This document shows positions 44,690 to 54,016 of a stretch of 64,000 nucleotides of DNA, piece after piece; the first letter of the stretch is position 1; every line of letters starts with the position of its first letter. The notes beneath the pieces were generated by a model, which was not told the origin of the DNA, made no database searches, and worked only from the letters and a program-made list of their open reading frames with translations. This DNA comes from Pyropia yezoensis (lineage: Eukaryota; Rhodophyta; Bangiophyceae; Bangiales; Bangiaceae), in the NCBI GenBank assembly GCA_009829735.1, contig CM020618.1:7841119-7905118 (forward strand), written 5' to 3'. Position numbers and translations under genes: made by a program.

Positions 44690-45053
44690 TGTAGCAATAT
44701 GGTTGGCCGTATTGTGACCCTAGTATTAGGGGGGGCTACTTCTAATCCTTGACTTTCAATTTGAGAGTCCGTACTGGTCACGGTATCTATATGTTATGTA
44801 TGACCAGAGCGATTTGCATCTTGGGGTGGAGGGTAGTTAGTAGTGTCTCCGAGGGTTTATAACGAGGGGGCTGGCGGCGAATCCACCGCCGGCCAAGGTA
44901 GAACAACAAACCCCTCCCATTTGGGCTCTCATCTTGGTCCCGTGGCTTGCGCTCCAAGGACAGCAACCTTGGCCTCCCGGTGACGTTGGTGCCGATCCCC
45001 CCTGGCGAGTGTTCCCTGAGAGTGGACGTGCAGCATATACCTATTGTGCTACA
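44690..45053 (+). repeat. E2 3' LTR, 364 bp
   Basis: It has the same length and ends as the 5' LTR. Differences seen by eye are GGCCGG/GGCTGG, CTGCAAG/CTCCAAG and GCGGATA/GCATATA. Confidence 0.93.
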
Positions 45054-45058
45054 TCACT
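45054..45058. repeat. E2 target-site duplication, right copy (TCACT)
   Basis: It matches 34633-34637. Only 45 bases separate it from the left target duplication of E3. Confidence 0.95.
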
Positions 45059-45103
45059 CTCCCAGTACGTGCCGTCGGGAGGGGGAGGAGGGGGGGGGGG
45101 GGG

Positions 45104-45108
45104 GGGGC
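45104..45108. repeat. E3 target-site duplication, left copy (GGGGC)
   Basis: GGGGC precedes the left LTR and recurs at 54486-54490. The left copy is the end of an 18-base G run (45090-45107), so the insertion hit or extended a poly-G tract. Confidence 0.85.
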
Positions 45109-45577
45109 TGTAGCAAAAACCACAAGCACACACGGCACCCAAGTTGGGGCGGTGTGCTAGGGCTGCCTCCTGTGTCGGGGGAACCGGAAGAAGTGCAAGT
45201 CGCACACACTCTGTTCCTGTTGTGGGGCAAACCCCCCACGGACAAACAAGAGGATGGTGTGTGGTCCAACAGTTTCTTGGTCGGGACGGGGACGCAGGGC
45301 CAAGCCCCGCTGTCCCTCCCCTTATCCCCCCAGGGTCCACTCAGAATCTCGCCACTCAGAATCTCCCACCCCAGCACCTGCCCACCGGGCCACACGAAAA
45401 TTCAAGAGGATAAATGCAGAAAACCCTCAAATCCAAGTTGGATTTACTACTAAGCTAACTATCCCAAACTTAGGGAATATGGACCCAAATGCAGGGGGAG
45501 GAACGGATCAGGCTAGTGGCCTGCCGCCCCTTGCATGGCACGTGTTGCCCCCCTACCTGGGGGTCAATACTGCCACA
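45109..45577 (-). repeat. E3 3' LTR, 469 bp
   Basis: On the plus strand it begins TGTAGCAAAAACCAC and ends GTCAATACTGCCACA. The fourth base is A where the other LTRs have G, which slightly damages the terminal inverted repeat. Confidence 0.93.
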
Positions 45578-45591
45578 CTCCCCTCTCCTCA
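45578..45591 (-). promoter_or_regulatory. E3 polypurine tract
   Basis: On the minus strand GAGGAGAGGGGAG lies directly before the 3' LTR, the expected priming site for plus-strand DNA. Confidence 0.75.
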
Positions 45592-45915
45592 GTTCCGACC
45601 GACCCGGTCGGCCCTGGGAGGGGGTGCGTAAACGCACGTCTCGGCGTTGGGGGCGCGACTTGCTGTCCCCCAGTGTGTACGTAACGCGGATGTGGAGGCG
45701 GTCACGCTGACCGCCCCTCTCCTCAAGCTTGCCCACTCGGCAGCTTGCTTTCTTCAGTTCACACTTCACCTTCACCACCACCTCCCTTTCACTTTCCACG
45801 GGGCCGCCCCACGCTGGGGAGGCCACCCGTATACCCACGATCCGAGTCCCCCTCAACTCGAGGCGGGTCTCGTGCTGCGATAGCCAGAGCGTCTCTCCCC
45901 AACTTGGGGAGAGTC

Positions 45916-47859
45916 ATGGCGACTCCGGGAGTGGAGACGGACTCTCTTGACGAGCGCATGGAGGACACCTCCTACGGTGCAACACCCGCCGGGACTTCCG
46001 GCGGGGGCTCCGCGATCGCTCCGGGGGATGGGACTCCCGCGTCACCCGGCTTTGGGTTGACAGCGGGATCTCCCCCGGAGGCGGGACAAGTTGTCCCACG
46101 TGAGGCCTTGGGGCGGTGGTTTTACCCCGCTTGGCCTCTCTATGAGGAGGGGCTGACTGTTCTTCGCTGTGGCCGACTTGGCGCAGCGATGGGCCGGGTA
46201 TGGGACCGCCTACGGGAGAAGTATCCCCGTAGGGTCGGGTTCCCTGCCGGCTTAAGGACGGACCAGTTTGCCTTCCTGGACGATGAGGAGGTTGAGGACG
46301 TTCAGCGTGCCAAGGCCATGGTGGACCGCGGGGGAACTATTCCGGGTCCCGGCGACTTGCCGACCTTCACGTGGGACGCTGTGGCAACTCGCCCACCGTA
46401 CCTCCACGAGGCCGATCCGCACACTCATCACTTTGATGTGCGGATGGAGAAAGACTTCCGGCGAGGTTCCTACTTGGTGACCTCGGCTCAACTTGAGTTT
46501 CCTCAACAGTCTGCTGCCAGTAAGGAGCAGTACTATCCGAAGAAGCCCCAGTGGTGGCCTCAAGTTGAGGTCCCCTACGGGTTCCCGGCGTTGCTGCCAC
46601 GGTTGCTTGACCACTTCGGCTCCGTCATGTTGACGGCTGGCCCTGATCACCTGGTGTGGGCCATGTTGGCCACCCAGTGGCTCCTCGAGGTCATGTCGAC
46701 CTGGGTGTCCTGTGTTCAGCGGCGGGGGATGCTCTGGCATCTCCCCCTCCGGCTCCTCCAAGGTTTGGAACAGCTCACCCCTCAGCTAGTTGCTGAGGGG
46801 TGCTCATCAGGACAACTCACTCTACTTGAGGAGATGCTCCGGCTCCATAAGTTTATCGAGTGGGAGAGCATTGAGCACAAGTTGCGCCGCCCCACTCGTG
46901 GGCCCAAGGACGATGGCGCACTTCGCCAGTTCGTGTGGGTCGCTCGTGAACTTCACGACGGCCGTGTGGTCCTACGAGAGGGGTTGGGCATCGGGGACTA
47001 CCCGTATGCCCCGGGGGTGGATCGCCACACTGCGCCACCCCCGGACAAGCCCATAGTTATGGCCGTGCCGTCCTATGATGACCACATGACTCAACCCACT
47101 GCGGGAGCCCCAAGTCGGGGTCGCAGTTACACCCGGGTACCGCCACCTCGGCGGGCCCCTCCGCTTCCTCCTGTTCCTTTCCAACCTCACGGGAACATCC
47201 CGATCAGCGTGGCCGTGGAGTCTTCCACCCCGGTGTCCCCCAACTTGGGGGCCACCCTCCTGGCGGTATACCCCAAGTTGGTGTTGCCGCCCACGCCTCT
47301 AACCTCAGAGATGAGGATCACCACGTTGGTGCGCACCATTTCCTGGTTGGCCGCGTCGACCACAACCCTACAGAGCTCCGAGACTCCTCAACTTGAGGAG
47401 CGCGTTCGTACTGCAGTAGCGACCGCGAGTTGCGAGTCGGTGGCGGAGTTTATGACAGCCGAGTTGGCTCGTATTTGGGCTATTATGCCCCAGCCAGCCC
47501 CACTTGGGCGTGGCAAACGTCGCGCGAGCCGGGCATACTCGCCTCCTCGCCGTCGTCGCCGACACTCGCGGCGCTCTCCCTCCGTGTCGGAAGACGAGTT
47601 GTCTTACTCCGTCTCGGAGTCCTCTACCCCGTCGGAGACGGAGTCTGTCCAGCGTCTGCGTCGCAAACTTGCGCGCAAGACCAGGCAGAAGAGTGGCCAC
47701 GGTCGGCGCCACTTGCGCGACCGTGAGGGGCGCGACGGTTCCGACTTGGAGCCGCCGCCCCCTCCAACGAGTGCAGACCGTTATCGGCGTGGGTCTCGCC
47801 GCTCGCCTCCACGGGAGGGCGAGGGCCGTGGAGTGGGAGAGTCTAGCATGCGTGCCTAG
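45916..47859 (+). CDS. E3 antisense accessory protein with RS-like tail
   Basis: The product has 647 residues from ATG 45916, chosen because composition changes there, though the frame opens further upstream. Residues 1-60 are Gly/Pro/Ser-rich. About 60-330 is a folded-looking core with many aromatic residues and family motifs GRWFYPAWPLYEEG, EDVQRAKAM, DFRRGSYLVTSAQLE, WWPQVEVPYGFP, LDHFGSV, RRGMLWHLP and GRVVLREG. About 360-510 is a Pro-rich linker and a helical segment (MRITTLVRTISWLAAST). The last ~120 residues are Arg/Ser/Glu-rich with RRRRRHSRRSP, RKLARKTRQK and a Ser/Glu patch, resembling an RS or nuclear RNA-binding tail. It is transcribed against gag-pol from the 3' LTR side and converges on the pol end with a 111-base gap. 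I do not recognise the fold. Nuclear localisation is inferred from the basic tail. Confidence 0.78.
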   Translation: MATPGVETDSLDERMEDTSYGATPAGTSGGGSAIAPGDGTPASPGFGLTAGSPPEAGQVVPREALGRWFYPAWPLYEEGLTVLRCGRLGAAMGRVWDRLREKYPRRVGFPAGLRTDQFAFLDDEEVEDVQRAKAMVDRGGTIPGPGDLPTFTWDAVATRPPYLHEADPHTHHFDVRMEKDFRRGSYLVTSAQLEFPQQSAASKEQYYPKKPQWWPQVEVPYGFPALLPRLLDHFGSVMLTAGPDHLVWAMLATQWLLEVMSTWVSCVQRRGMLWHLPLRLLQGLEQLTPQLVAEGCSSGQLTLLEEMLRLHKFIEWESIEHKLRRPTRGPKDDGALRQFVWVARELHDGRVVLREGLGIGDYPYAPGVDRHTAPPPDKPIVMAVPSYDDHMTQPTAGAPSRGRSYTRVPPPRRAPPLPPVPFQPHGNIPISVAVESSTPVSPNLGATLLAVYPKLVLPPTPLTSEMRITTLVRTISWLAASTTTLQSSETPQLEERVRTAVATASCESVAEFMTAELARIWAIMPQPAPLGRGKRRASRAYSPPRRRRRHSRRSPSVSEDELSYSVSESSTPSETESVQRLRRKLARKTRQKSGHGRRHLRDREGRDGSDLEPPPPPTSADRYRRGSRRSPPREGEGRGVGESSMRA

Positions 47860-47970
47860 TTGCCAGCTGCCTTTGTTGTGAGAGTGTGAGGGTTAGGGCT
47901 GTAGTTAAAAGCCACTCTGCGTACCACTTCGACTTGAAGCACTCTCGTGGCACTGTTGCTCGGCCTTCCC

Positions 47971-48402
47971 TCACGTTGAGGGAGGGCTGTTAGGGTCTAT
48001 CTCATTCCGGGCACAGTACGCCCGGACCTTCTCAGCAGGAAGGTCCTCCACATACTCCCATGTATCGTCCTTGGCTTTGTAGCCAAACCAACGCACCCTC
48101 AACATGAGGCGGTCAGTGTCTTCATCCCATCCGTGGTCGATGAACTTATCGAACACGTACTCCTGCGGGCCCTGTTTGGCCGCAGGCAGTGAGGGGAGGC
48201 GCCACGACTCCAACGCACGTGCCCAAGCTGGGTCGCCTGCAGGCGGTGGTGCAACTTTGACGACGTCCTGTCCGTTCACTGTGCGGACCCCATCGTCACT
48301 TTCGATGGTGAAGCGCCGCCCATCAGTACGAAGGACCTGGTACGGTCCCTTCGTCTGGAATACCAGCTTACCCCCAGTTGGGGTGTGCGAGTGTACCAGC
48401 AC
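47971..48402 (-). CDS. E3 chromodomain-containing end of pol, cut off by a stop
   Basis: This is the continuation of the pol frame after the TGA at 48405-48403, which replaces the TGG (Trp) codon still present in E1. The 143 codons include a basic linker and a chromodomain-like segment (EYVFDKFIDHGWD, LMLRVRWFGYKAKDDTW, EYVEDLPAEKVRAY). In chromoviruses this domain directs integration to modified histones. As sequenced, integrase would be made without it unless the stop is read through. Confidence 0.8.
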   Translation of the reverse strand: MLVHSHTPTGGKLVFQTKGPYQVLRTDGRRFTIESDDGVRTVNGQDVVKVAPPPAGDPAWARALESWRLPSLPAAKQGPQEYVFDKFIDHGWDEDTDRLMLRVRWFGYKAKDDTWEYVEDLPAEKVRAYCARNEIDPNSPPST

Positions 48403-51400
48403 TCAGTCACCCTGCTCGGGGACGTGCTTAGCATTGCGCACCTTTTTGTCAAAGGTACGCTTGTAGCGCTTTTGTGCTTTGTCCATCTCAGCCCTGACTT
48501 TAGGGATGAGGTGCTCCAGCCTAGCAGCGAACTCCGCCTTACTCTCAGTAGGAGTAGGCGTACTGCCACTACCCTCCCCAGTTGGGAGCGACCGCCGCAC
48601 GGCAATAGACCGCACACGACGGGGGGTCACAAAAGCGAGGGGTACTTCCCCGGTAGATGAGTGAACCTGCGAATTGTAGGCGGTAGTAAGAATAGAAATG
48701 TATTGGTCCCACGTCTTCACGTGCTCACTCACATAGTGGCGCAGCTGCCTAACAATAGTTTTGTTGAAGCGCTCCACCTGCCCATTAGTTTGTGGGTGGT
48801 AGGGGGTGGCATAGTTTGCCTTAACCCCCAACATATCCAGCACTCCCTGAAACAGTACAGACGCAAATTGCGGTCCATTGTCCGATAGTGTACTATCTGG
48901 GATGCCATACGCGGCAACCCAGTGATCTAGGAAGGCTGACACGACCGACATGGCCGTGATCTCTGCCAGTGGGATCGCTCGCGTAAGTTTCGTGAAGCGG
49001 TCACAGATGACCAGGAGGTACTGGTTGCCTTCCTCGGTCACTGGCAGTGGCCCAAGGATGTCCATCGCCAACGCGGCGAAGGGCTCCTTGGCCGGGAACA
49101 ATAGCATAGCCGTACTAGGCCGCCGTTCCATCAGACGGTTCTGTGCACAACTTGTGCAGGCAGCCACCCAACTGTAGATGTCCACCACCATGGACGGCCA
49201 GTAGTACCTGGTGCTCAGGGTCCGGTACAGTTCACTAGACCCAAGGTGTCCACCCGTGGGAGCGTTGTGCTCCCTCTCAAGGATACTGTCCTTGAGGGAT
49301 GCGGGGACGACAAGTTGTTCAGTCCCCTGGAATACCCCCCTCCTCATGAGGAGGCCATCATCTCCCAGAAAGAAGCGCGTCTCAACCATCGTATCCAATG
49401 TATCCCTCTGCGACTTGCAGAAGGGATCCTCGGCCTGGGCCTTCACCACCTCGTCCAGGGACAGGGGCAAGTACTTCTTGTTCCCTGGCGCCTCGGGGTT
49501 CAACGCCTGACCCGAGCGCGTGACTACCCCCACGATGGGGATGTCCTCATCGACTGGGTTAGTGTCCAGCCCCTCGGTGGGTACCCGAGAGAGGCCATCG
49601 GCAAGGGCATGTTGCCTGCCAGGTCGGTACTCAATGTCAAAGTTGAAGGGTGCCAGTCGCACCCTCCACCGATTGAGACCAGTGTTCGTACAGTCCGTCT
49701 TGAAGATAAACTGCAACGCGCGGTGGTCACAGCGGATGAGGAGCTTCTCACCCTCTAGGTAGTGACGAAGTGACGTCACCGCCCATACCACTGCGAGTCC
49801 TTCCAACTCGGTGTCTCCGTAGTTCTTCTCGGCCGAGTTCAGCCCCTTCCTGAAGTATCCCACCGGCAAGTACTCCTTGTCCGGCTGCTGCTGAAGCAAC
49901 ACACAACCAAGTTGGTCGTAGCTAGCGTCCACATCCAGGATGTAGTGGCCTCCCAACCTGGGAATTGCCAAGATGGGGGGCTTCAGCAGAAGGTCCCGAA
50001 GAGCCTCAAAGGATTCCTGCTCCACCCGACTTGGGGGAGGCAGGTTCTTCGGTAGCGTTGAGCTCACTAGCTCATTCAACGGCTTCGCCACCTTGGCGAA
50101 GCCCTTGGTGAAACGTCGGTACACGTTACACATCCCGAGGAAGCTCCTCATCTGGGTCTGGGTCCGGGGGTACTGAGCCTTACGTATGGCCCTCAAGTTC
50201 TTCTCGTTAACACTGAGACGCCCCGGACGGACAACATGTCCCAAGTACTCCACCTCTTGAGTGAAGAGGTGGCACTTACTCGCCTTCAGGGACACACCGG
50301 CGTCAGCAAGTAGCTTGAACACCTGGCCAAGATGGCCAATGTGTTCCTCCGGACTTCGGGAGAACACAATGATGTCGTCTAGGTACACAAGACAGATCTG
50401 CCACCGTACTCCGGCCAGAATCATGTCCATAGCGCGCTGGAAAGTTGCCGGCGCGTTACACAGACCAAACGGTAGGCGCTTGCACTGGTAGGTACCACAG
50501 TGACAGGTAAAGGTAGTTTTATGCCTGTCCTCCGGGGCAATGGGATTTTGCCAGTACCCCGCGTTACAGTCCAGGGTAGAGAACACGTTCGCCTCCCCCA
50601 GAGAGTCCAGACAGTCATCCATCCTAGGTAGGGGATAACTATCCTTCACCGTGCTCTCGTTGAGCTTACGGTAGTCGATACAAAACCGGGGGGTCCCATC
50701 AACTTTGGGGACGATGACCACCGGACTCGCCCACTCGGCGTTGCTGGCCTCGATCACATCGAGGGCCTCCATGCGAGCAACTTGCTCCTTAACGAGGGCC
50801 CTTGAACGGGGTCCTCCCCTATACGGTTGTTGGCGTATAGGGGGTGCACCGGGCTTCAACTCGATCCGGTGTTGGGTAGCTCTCATGAGTCCCAATTGAC
50901 CATCCCACAACTTGTGATATTGGTCCAAGAGGCGTTCAACTTGAACCCTCAACCTGGGGGGAACACCCTCCATGTTCACATGGGGCCGAGGAGAGGTGGC
51001 CGACTTGGCTTGATGCTTCTCCTTTCCGGACTTCGGGTCGCTACTTGCGCCCGCGTTGAGGGTGACCGCTACTACCGGTCCCTCATGTTGGTCGATATAG
51101 CCGAACTTGGCTCCCGACTTGAAGTACTTGGGCGTCGGACTCAGGTTCATCACCTGGATCCTCCACGGGACTCCGGCTTTGGAGTCCATCGTGCCAAGGG
51201 CAACATGCACTTGGTGCTTGCGAGCAAGACGGGGGTTAGGGTGCACCAACCCGTTCCCCGAAAAATCAGTTACAACGTCAACGTGCGCCACCGAGTTGGG
51301 GGGCAACGTCACTTTGCGGGCTAAACGCAGGGTAGCAGTAAACCCTTCCCTCACAGAGCAAACAGGCTTCGACTGTGAGACTGTCACAGGAGCCACAGAC

Positions 51401-51954
51401 TTTCCCTTACCAAGGATGGGGATAGTCTCCCCATTCATCAACTTGACCCAGTACTCGGGGCCACAGATCAAAGGCACTTGTGTTACGACATAAGGGGTAC
51501 CCAGAAGCAGGGGTACCGATATATTCTCAGCTACACCATAGGTCACGTCGACCTCATGGGTCCCCAACCTAGTTGGTAGGGTCACGGCACCAACGATGGG
51601 AAGTACCCCTCCATTGATGTCAATCATATGGTCAGCCTTGGACCTCCAGCGTTGGAGCTTCACCTCCTTCGGTAATAGCGACTTGCGTATCAAGGAGGCT
51701 CCTGACCCGGTATCAAGCACGATACGGGCACAACAGGCGCGGCCGGGGGCAAGTTGCACCCGTCCAGCCACCTGGAAGTTCTCACCCGTCAGCACCGCGA
51801 TGACCCGACGTGGGTCTACGTTCTTGGGGAGTCCTACCCGAGGTGGGCGGACTCCCTTAGGTCGCCGCAGTATCCGGCACGGTTGGTTCGTCCTCCTGGC
51901 CCACTTGGCCGAGGCTGCCGTTGTGAGCTTCGGACGGCCAGCTCCAACGGTCAT
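48403..51954 (-). CDS. pol: E3 pol: protease, reverse transcriptase, RNase H, integrase
   Basis: The frame encodes 1183 residues. Protease has DTGSG at 81-85. RT (~370-560) has PRFCIDYRKLN, FSTLDCNAGYWQ, LPFGLCNAPATFQ and YLDD at 524-527. RNase H (~672-790) has YILDVDASYDQLG, the TELEGL Glu and HALADGLSR. Integrase has H896/H903/C933/C936 and D965, D1025 and E1061 with exact DD35E spacing, including HPQTNGQVERFN. The ATG at 51954 overlaps the gag stop (ATGA), placing pol in another phase, so expression probably uses stop-restart coupling or frameshifting. The frame ends at a TGA where E1 has Trp. All catalytic residues I can place are present. Confidence 0.93.
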   Translation of the reverse strand: MTVGAGRPKLTTAASAKWARRTNQPCRILRRPKGVRPPRVGLPKNVDPRRVIAVLTGENFQVAGRVQLAPGRACCARIVLDTGSGASLIRKSLLPKEVKLQRWRSKADHMIDINGGVLPIVGAVTLPTRLGTHEVDVTYGVAENISVPLLLGTPYVVTQVPLICGPEYWVKLMNGETIPILGKGKSVAPVTVSQSKPVCSVREGFTATLRLARKVTLPPNSVAHVDVVTDFSGNGLVHPNPRLARKHQVHVALGTMDSKAGVPWRIQVMNLSPTPKYFKSGAKFGYIDQHEGPVVAVTLNAGASSDPKSGKEKHQAKSATSPRPHVNMEGVPPRLRVQVERLLDQYHKLWDGQLGLMRATQHRIELKPGAPPIRQQPYRGGPRSRALVKEQVARMEALDVIEASNAEWASPVVIVPKVDGTPRFCIDYRKLNESTVKDSYPLPRMDDCLDSLGEANVFSTLDCNAGYWQNPIAPEDRHKTTFTCHCGTYQCKRLPFGLCNAPATFQRAMDMILAGVRWQICLVYLDDIIVFSRSPEEHIGHLGQVFKLLADAGVSLKASKCHLFTQEVEYLGHVVRPGRLSVNEKNLRAIRKAQYPRTQTQMRSFLGMCNVYRRFTKGFAKVAKPLNELVSSTLPKNLPPPSRVEQESFEALRDLLLKPPILAIPRLGGHYILDVDASYDQLGCVLLQQQPDKEYLPVGYFRKGLNSAEKNYGDTELEGLAVVWAVTSLRHYLEGEKLLIRCDHRALQFIFKTDCTNTGLNRWRVRLAPFNFDIEYRPGRQHALADGLSRVPTEGLDTNPVDEDIPIVGVVTRSGQALNPEAPGNKKYLPLSLDEVVKAQAEDPFCKSQRDTLDTMVETRFFLGDDGLLMRRGVFQGTEQLVVPASLKDSILEREHNAPTGGHLGSSELYRTLSTRYYWPSMVVDIYSWVAACTSCAQNRLMERRPSTAMLLFPAKEPFAALAMDILGPLPVTEEGNQYLLVICDRFTKLTRAIPLAEITAMSVVSAFLDHWVAAYGIPDSTLSDNGPQFASVLFQGVLDMLGVKANYATPYHPQTNGQVERFNKTIVRQLRHYVSEHVKTWDQYISILTTAYNSQVHSSTGEVPLAFVTPRRVRSIAVRRSLPTGEGSGSTPTPTESKAEFAARLEHLIPKVRAEMDKAQKRYKRTFDKKVRNAKHVPEQGD

Positions 51955-53921
51955 TCGTTTCCCGCCGACTTGGCGTCCGAATCTGAGGGCGGGGAGGAAG
52001 ACGACGAGTCCGAGGACGACGTGTCCGCCTCCTCCGCCAAGGGTGTTGCGACCGCGACAACCGGTCGAGACCCACCCTCGCGGCGTGAACGTACTGCGTT
52101 CGTAGCCGACTTCTTACTCGCATTCCTAACAAGTTGTTGGATGCGTTTACTCAACTTGGGGCAGTCATATACCCAGTGTCCATCGGAGTTGCAGTTCCAA
52201 CACCGATGGTCAGTTCCCGGAGGGGTCTTCCCAACTGGGGAAGACGAAGAGGTACCCTGGGAAGTTCCCACGGCAGCTACCACCCTCTCCTTGCGGATTC
52301 GGCGTGCCTCTCTCAACTCTCTGGCCTGGCGCGCCTCCTCCCGTTCCTTGGCCAACTCGGCCTGACGCTCCTGGCGTTGTTCCTGCCGCAACTTGCGGTA
52401 GGCCTCGCCTCTGCGATAGGCGAACCTGGCCAACTCGGCCAGGGTCGCCCGGGCAGTGATATGCTCCCGGGTTTCCATCCGGACTGACCAATGGAGTCCC
52501 TCCACAAACCGACTCTTCACCACAGCTTGTGGATGAAGAAACCCACAAAGATTGTTGAGCTTACGGACTCGCTCCGCAAAGGACAACTCGTCCTCCGCCT
52601 CTTCCTGATGGGCTTGCGTAAACTCCTCGACTTGAGAAGCCAACGCTGCCTCATCAACCATGGCTCTCAACAACCAGTTGACGAGCTCCAAATAGGACGT
52701 CACCTCCCCAGCGCCTCCACTTGAGGAGCTGGGCATGACGGACATAAGTTCTGTCCGCTGGTCGCCCTTCGTAAACTCCTGTAGCATGTAAAAAGCCATG
52801 CCTTCACTTATGGCATTGTCGTCACAGGCTTTTGTGAAACGACGTAGGAACTCAAAGACACGGAGGGGGGGAGTTCCGTCCCACTCCGCTCTGTGCCCAA
52901 AAGAATGAAGTGCATTCTTCTTGGCACGGCCCATAGCTCGGGCCTGGTCAGGACCATACGCCACCGACTTGTTGTGGAGGGCGTAGGTCTCACAGTCAAA
53001 GATCCTCTGGTAGACCGGGTTGGCTACCTGAATCTTGGGCGGCACCTCACGTTGAGGGAACAGCCGCTGTGGCACTGGGGTAAGTCCACCCTCAGTGCCT
53101 GAAGTCTGGTACGGCGAGCTTGGTGTAGCCGCCGGCGTTTCCGGGGGGAACTCCCCCGTGAAGGGCGTACGCCCCACCGAGTATGGTGTGGCTCCCTCAT
53201 TGGGAGTCACAGGTGTCGCCCCCAGTTCGGGGCGACCAGAGATAGGCGTAAGGGGGGATTCCCCCTGCGCCTGTGGGCTCGAAAGCCCCAATCCGGTCTG
53301 GACATTAAGGCCATCTGGCAAACTCGCCACAATCTGATTCAGAATAGTATTCGTCATCGTGACCACCAGGTCTGGCAAAGTCTGCCGCAACACATTGGTC
53401 GCCTCCCGACGGACAGTTTCCGCGAGGAGGGGATTGACGACTCCAGTTGAGTCTCGGTCCGCCTCCGGGAGTCCACCTGAGGGGTAACCACGTTCCTCAG
53501 GGGTCTCAACCGGGGGCATGGGCGCGAGCCCATCGCCGACCAACGGAGGTCCGCCGTCCTCCGAAAGCCTAGTTGGCGACGGCTCCAAGCCAAATTTGGC
53601 TCCAACCCGAGTGGAACCCGCGGGGACAGTCCTCACCCCTTGGGACGTTCCCGTTGAGTATACCACACGGTGGCCAGACTTCGGCCCACCCACATCAGAA
53701 GTGTCACCGGAGTGAACTCCCGACTGAGTCGGGGTGGCCTGTTGCCCGCCCGCACTTCCAGTCCTGCTGCCTTGAGGGACCTCTAGTCCCTCTGCGACCC
53801 CAGGTAAACCCACCTGTGTCTCACCAGTATTCAAAGGCACTGAAGTACGTGCGTCACCCGTGTACTCCCCGGACGACGGGGGGTCCGAGCTAGCCATGTT
53901 GGCTGACGATCCGTATGACAC
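51951..53921 (-). CDS. gag: E3 gag polyprotein
   Basis: The open frame has 656 residues, the same length as E1 gag and near-identical. It has a Pro/Ser/Thr-rich N-terminal third, a capsid-like helical region (about 300-500), and a long Arg/Glu coiled stretch (RRGEAYRKLRQEQRQERQAE). The zinc knuckle is CWNCNSDGHWVYDC (from 574). The Ser/Asp-rich tail ends SAGNE. The start is about 95 bases inside the 5' LTR, after the primer-binding site. Confidence 0.9.
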   Translation of the reverse strand: MSYGSSANMASSDPPSSGEYTGDARTSVPLNTGETQVGLPGVAEGLEVPQGSRTGSAGGQQATPTQSGVHSGDTSDVGGPKSGHRVVYSTGTSQGVRTVPAGSTRVGAKFGLEPSPTRLSEDGGPPLVGDGLAPMPPVETPEERGYPSGGLPEADRDSTGVVNPLLAETVRREATNVLRQTLPDLVVTMTNTILNQIVASLPDGLNVQTGLGLSSPQAQGESPLTPISGRPELGATPVTPNEGATPYSVGRTPFTGEFPPETPAATPSSPYQTSGTEGGLTPVPQRLFPQREVPPKIQVANPVYQRIFDCETYALHNKSVAYGPDQARAMGRAKKNALHSFGHRAEWDGTPPLRVFEFLRRFTKACDDNAISEGMAFYMLQEFTKGDQRTELMSVMPSSSSGGAGEVTSYLELVNWLLRAMVDEAALASQVEEFTQAHQEEAEDELSFAERVRKLNNLCGFLHPQAVVKSRFVEGLHWSVRMETREHITARATLAELARFAYRRGEAYRKLRQEQRQERQAELAKEREEARQARELREARRIRKERVVAAVGTSQGTSSSSPVGKTPPGTDHRCWNCNSDGHWVYDCPKLSKRIQQLVRNASKKSATNAVRSRREGGSRPVVAVATPLAEEADTSSSDSSSSSPPSDSDAKSAGNE

Positions 53922-53996
53922 GGTCCAAGACCACCGTTCCTCTGAGACAGAGGGCCCCCTACACCCGGGTGCACCCGGAGGTAAAGTTTACCTCTG

Positions 53997-54014
53997 TCCC
54001 CTGCTGCTCCACCA
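53997..54014 (-). promoter_or_regulatory. E3 primer-binding site
   Basis: On the minus strand TGGTGGAGCAGCAGGGGA begins two bases after the 5' LTR end. It is identical to the E2 site although the two families differ elsewhere. Confidence 0.8.
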
Positions 54015-54016
54015 AA

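Larger units (their letters stand above)
34638..45053 (+). mobile_element. Ty3-like LTR retrotransposon E2, complete ends
   Basis: The element is 10.4 kb with two 364-bp LTRs, a TCACT target duplication, a primer-binding site, gag, protease, RT-RNase H-integrase, an antisense accessory ORF and a polypurine tract. The LTRs differ at only about four positions by eye, so the insertion is recent. Despite this, gag carries four in-frame stops, the accessory ORF carries one, and the protease active site is changed, while the 1006-codon RT-integrase frame is fully open. It is a different family from E1/E3 (different LTRs, diverged proteins) but shares their primer-binding site and layout. Confidence 0.93.
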
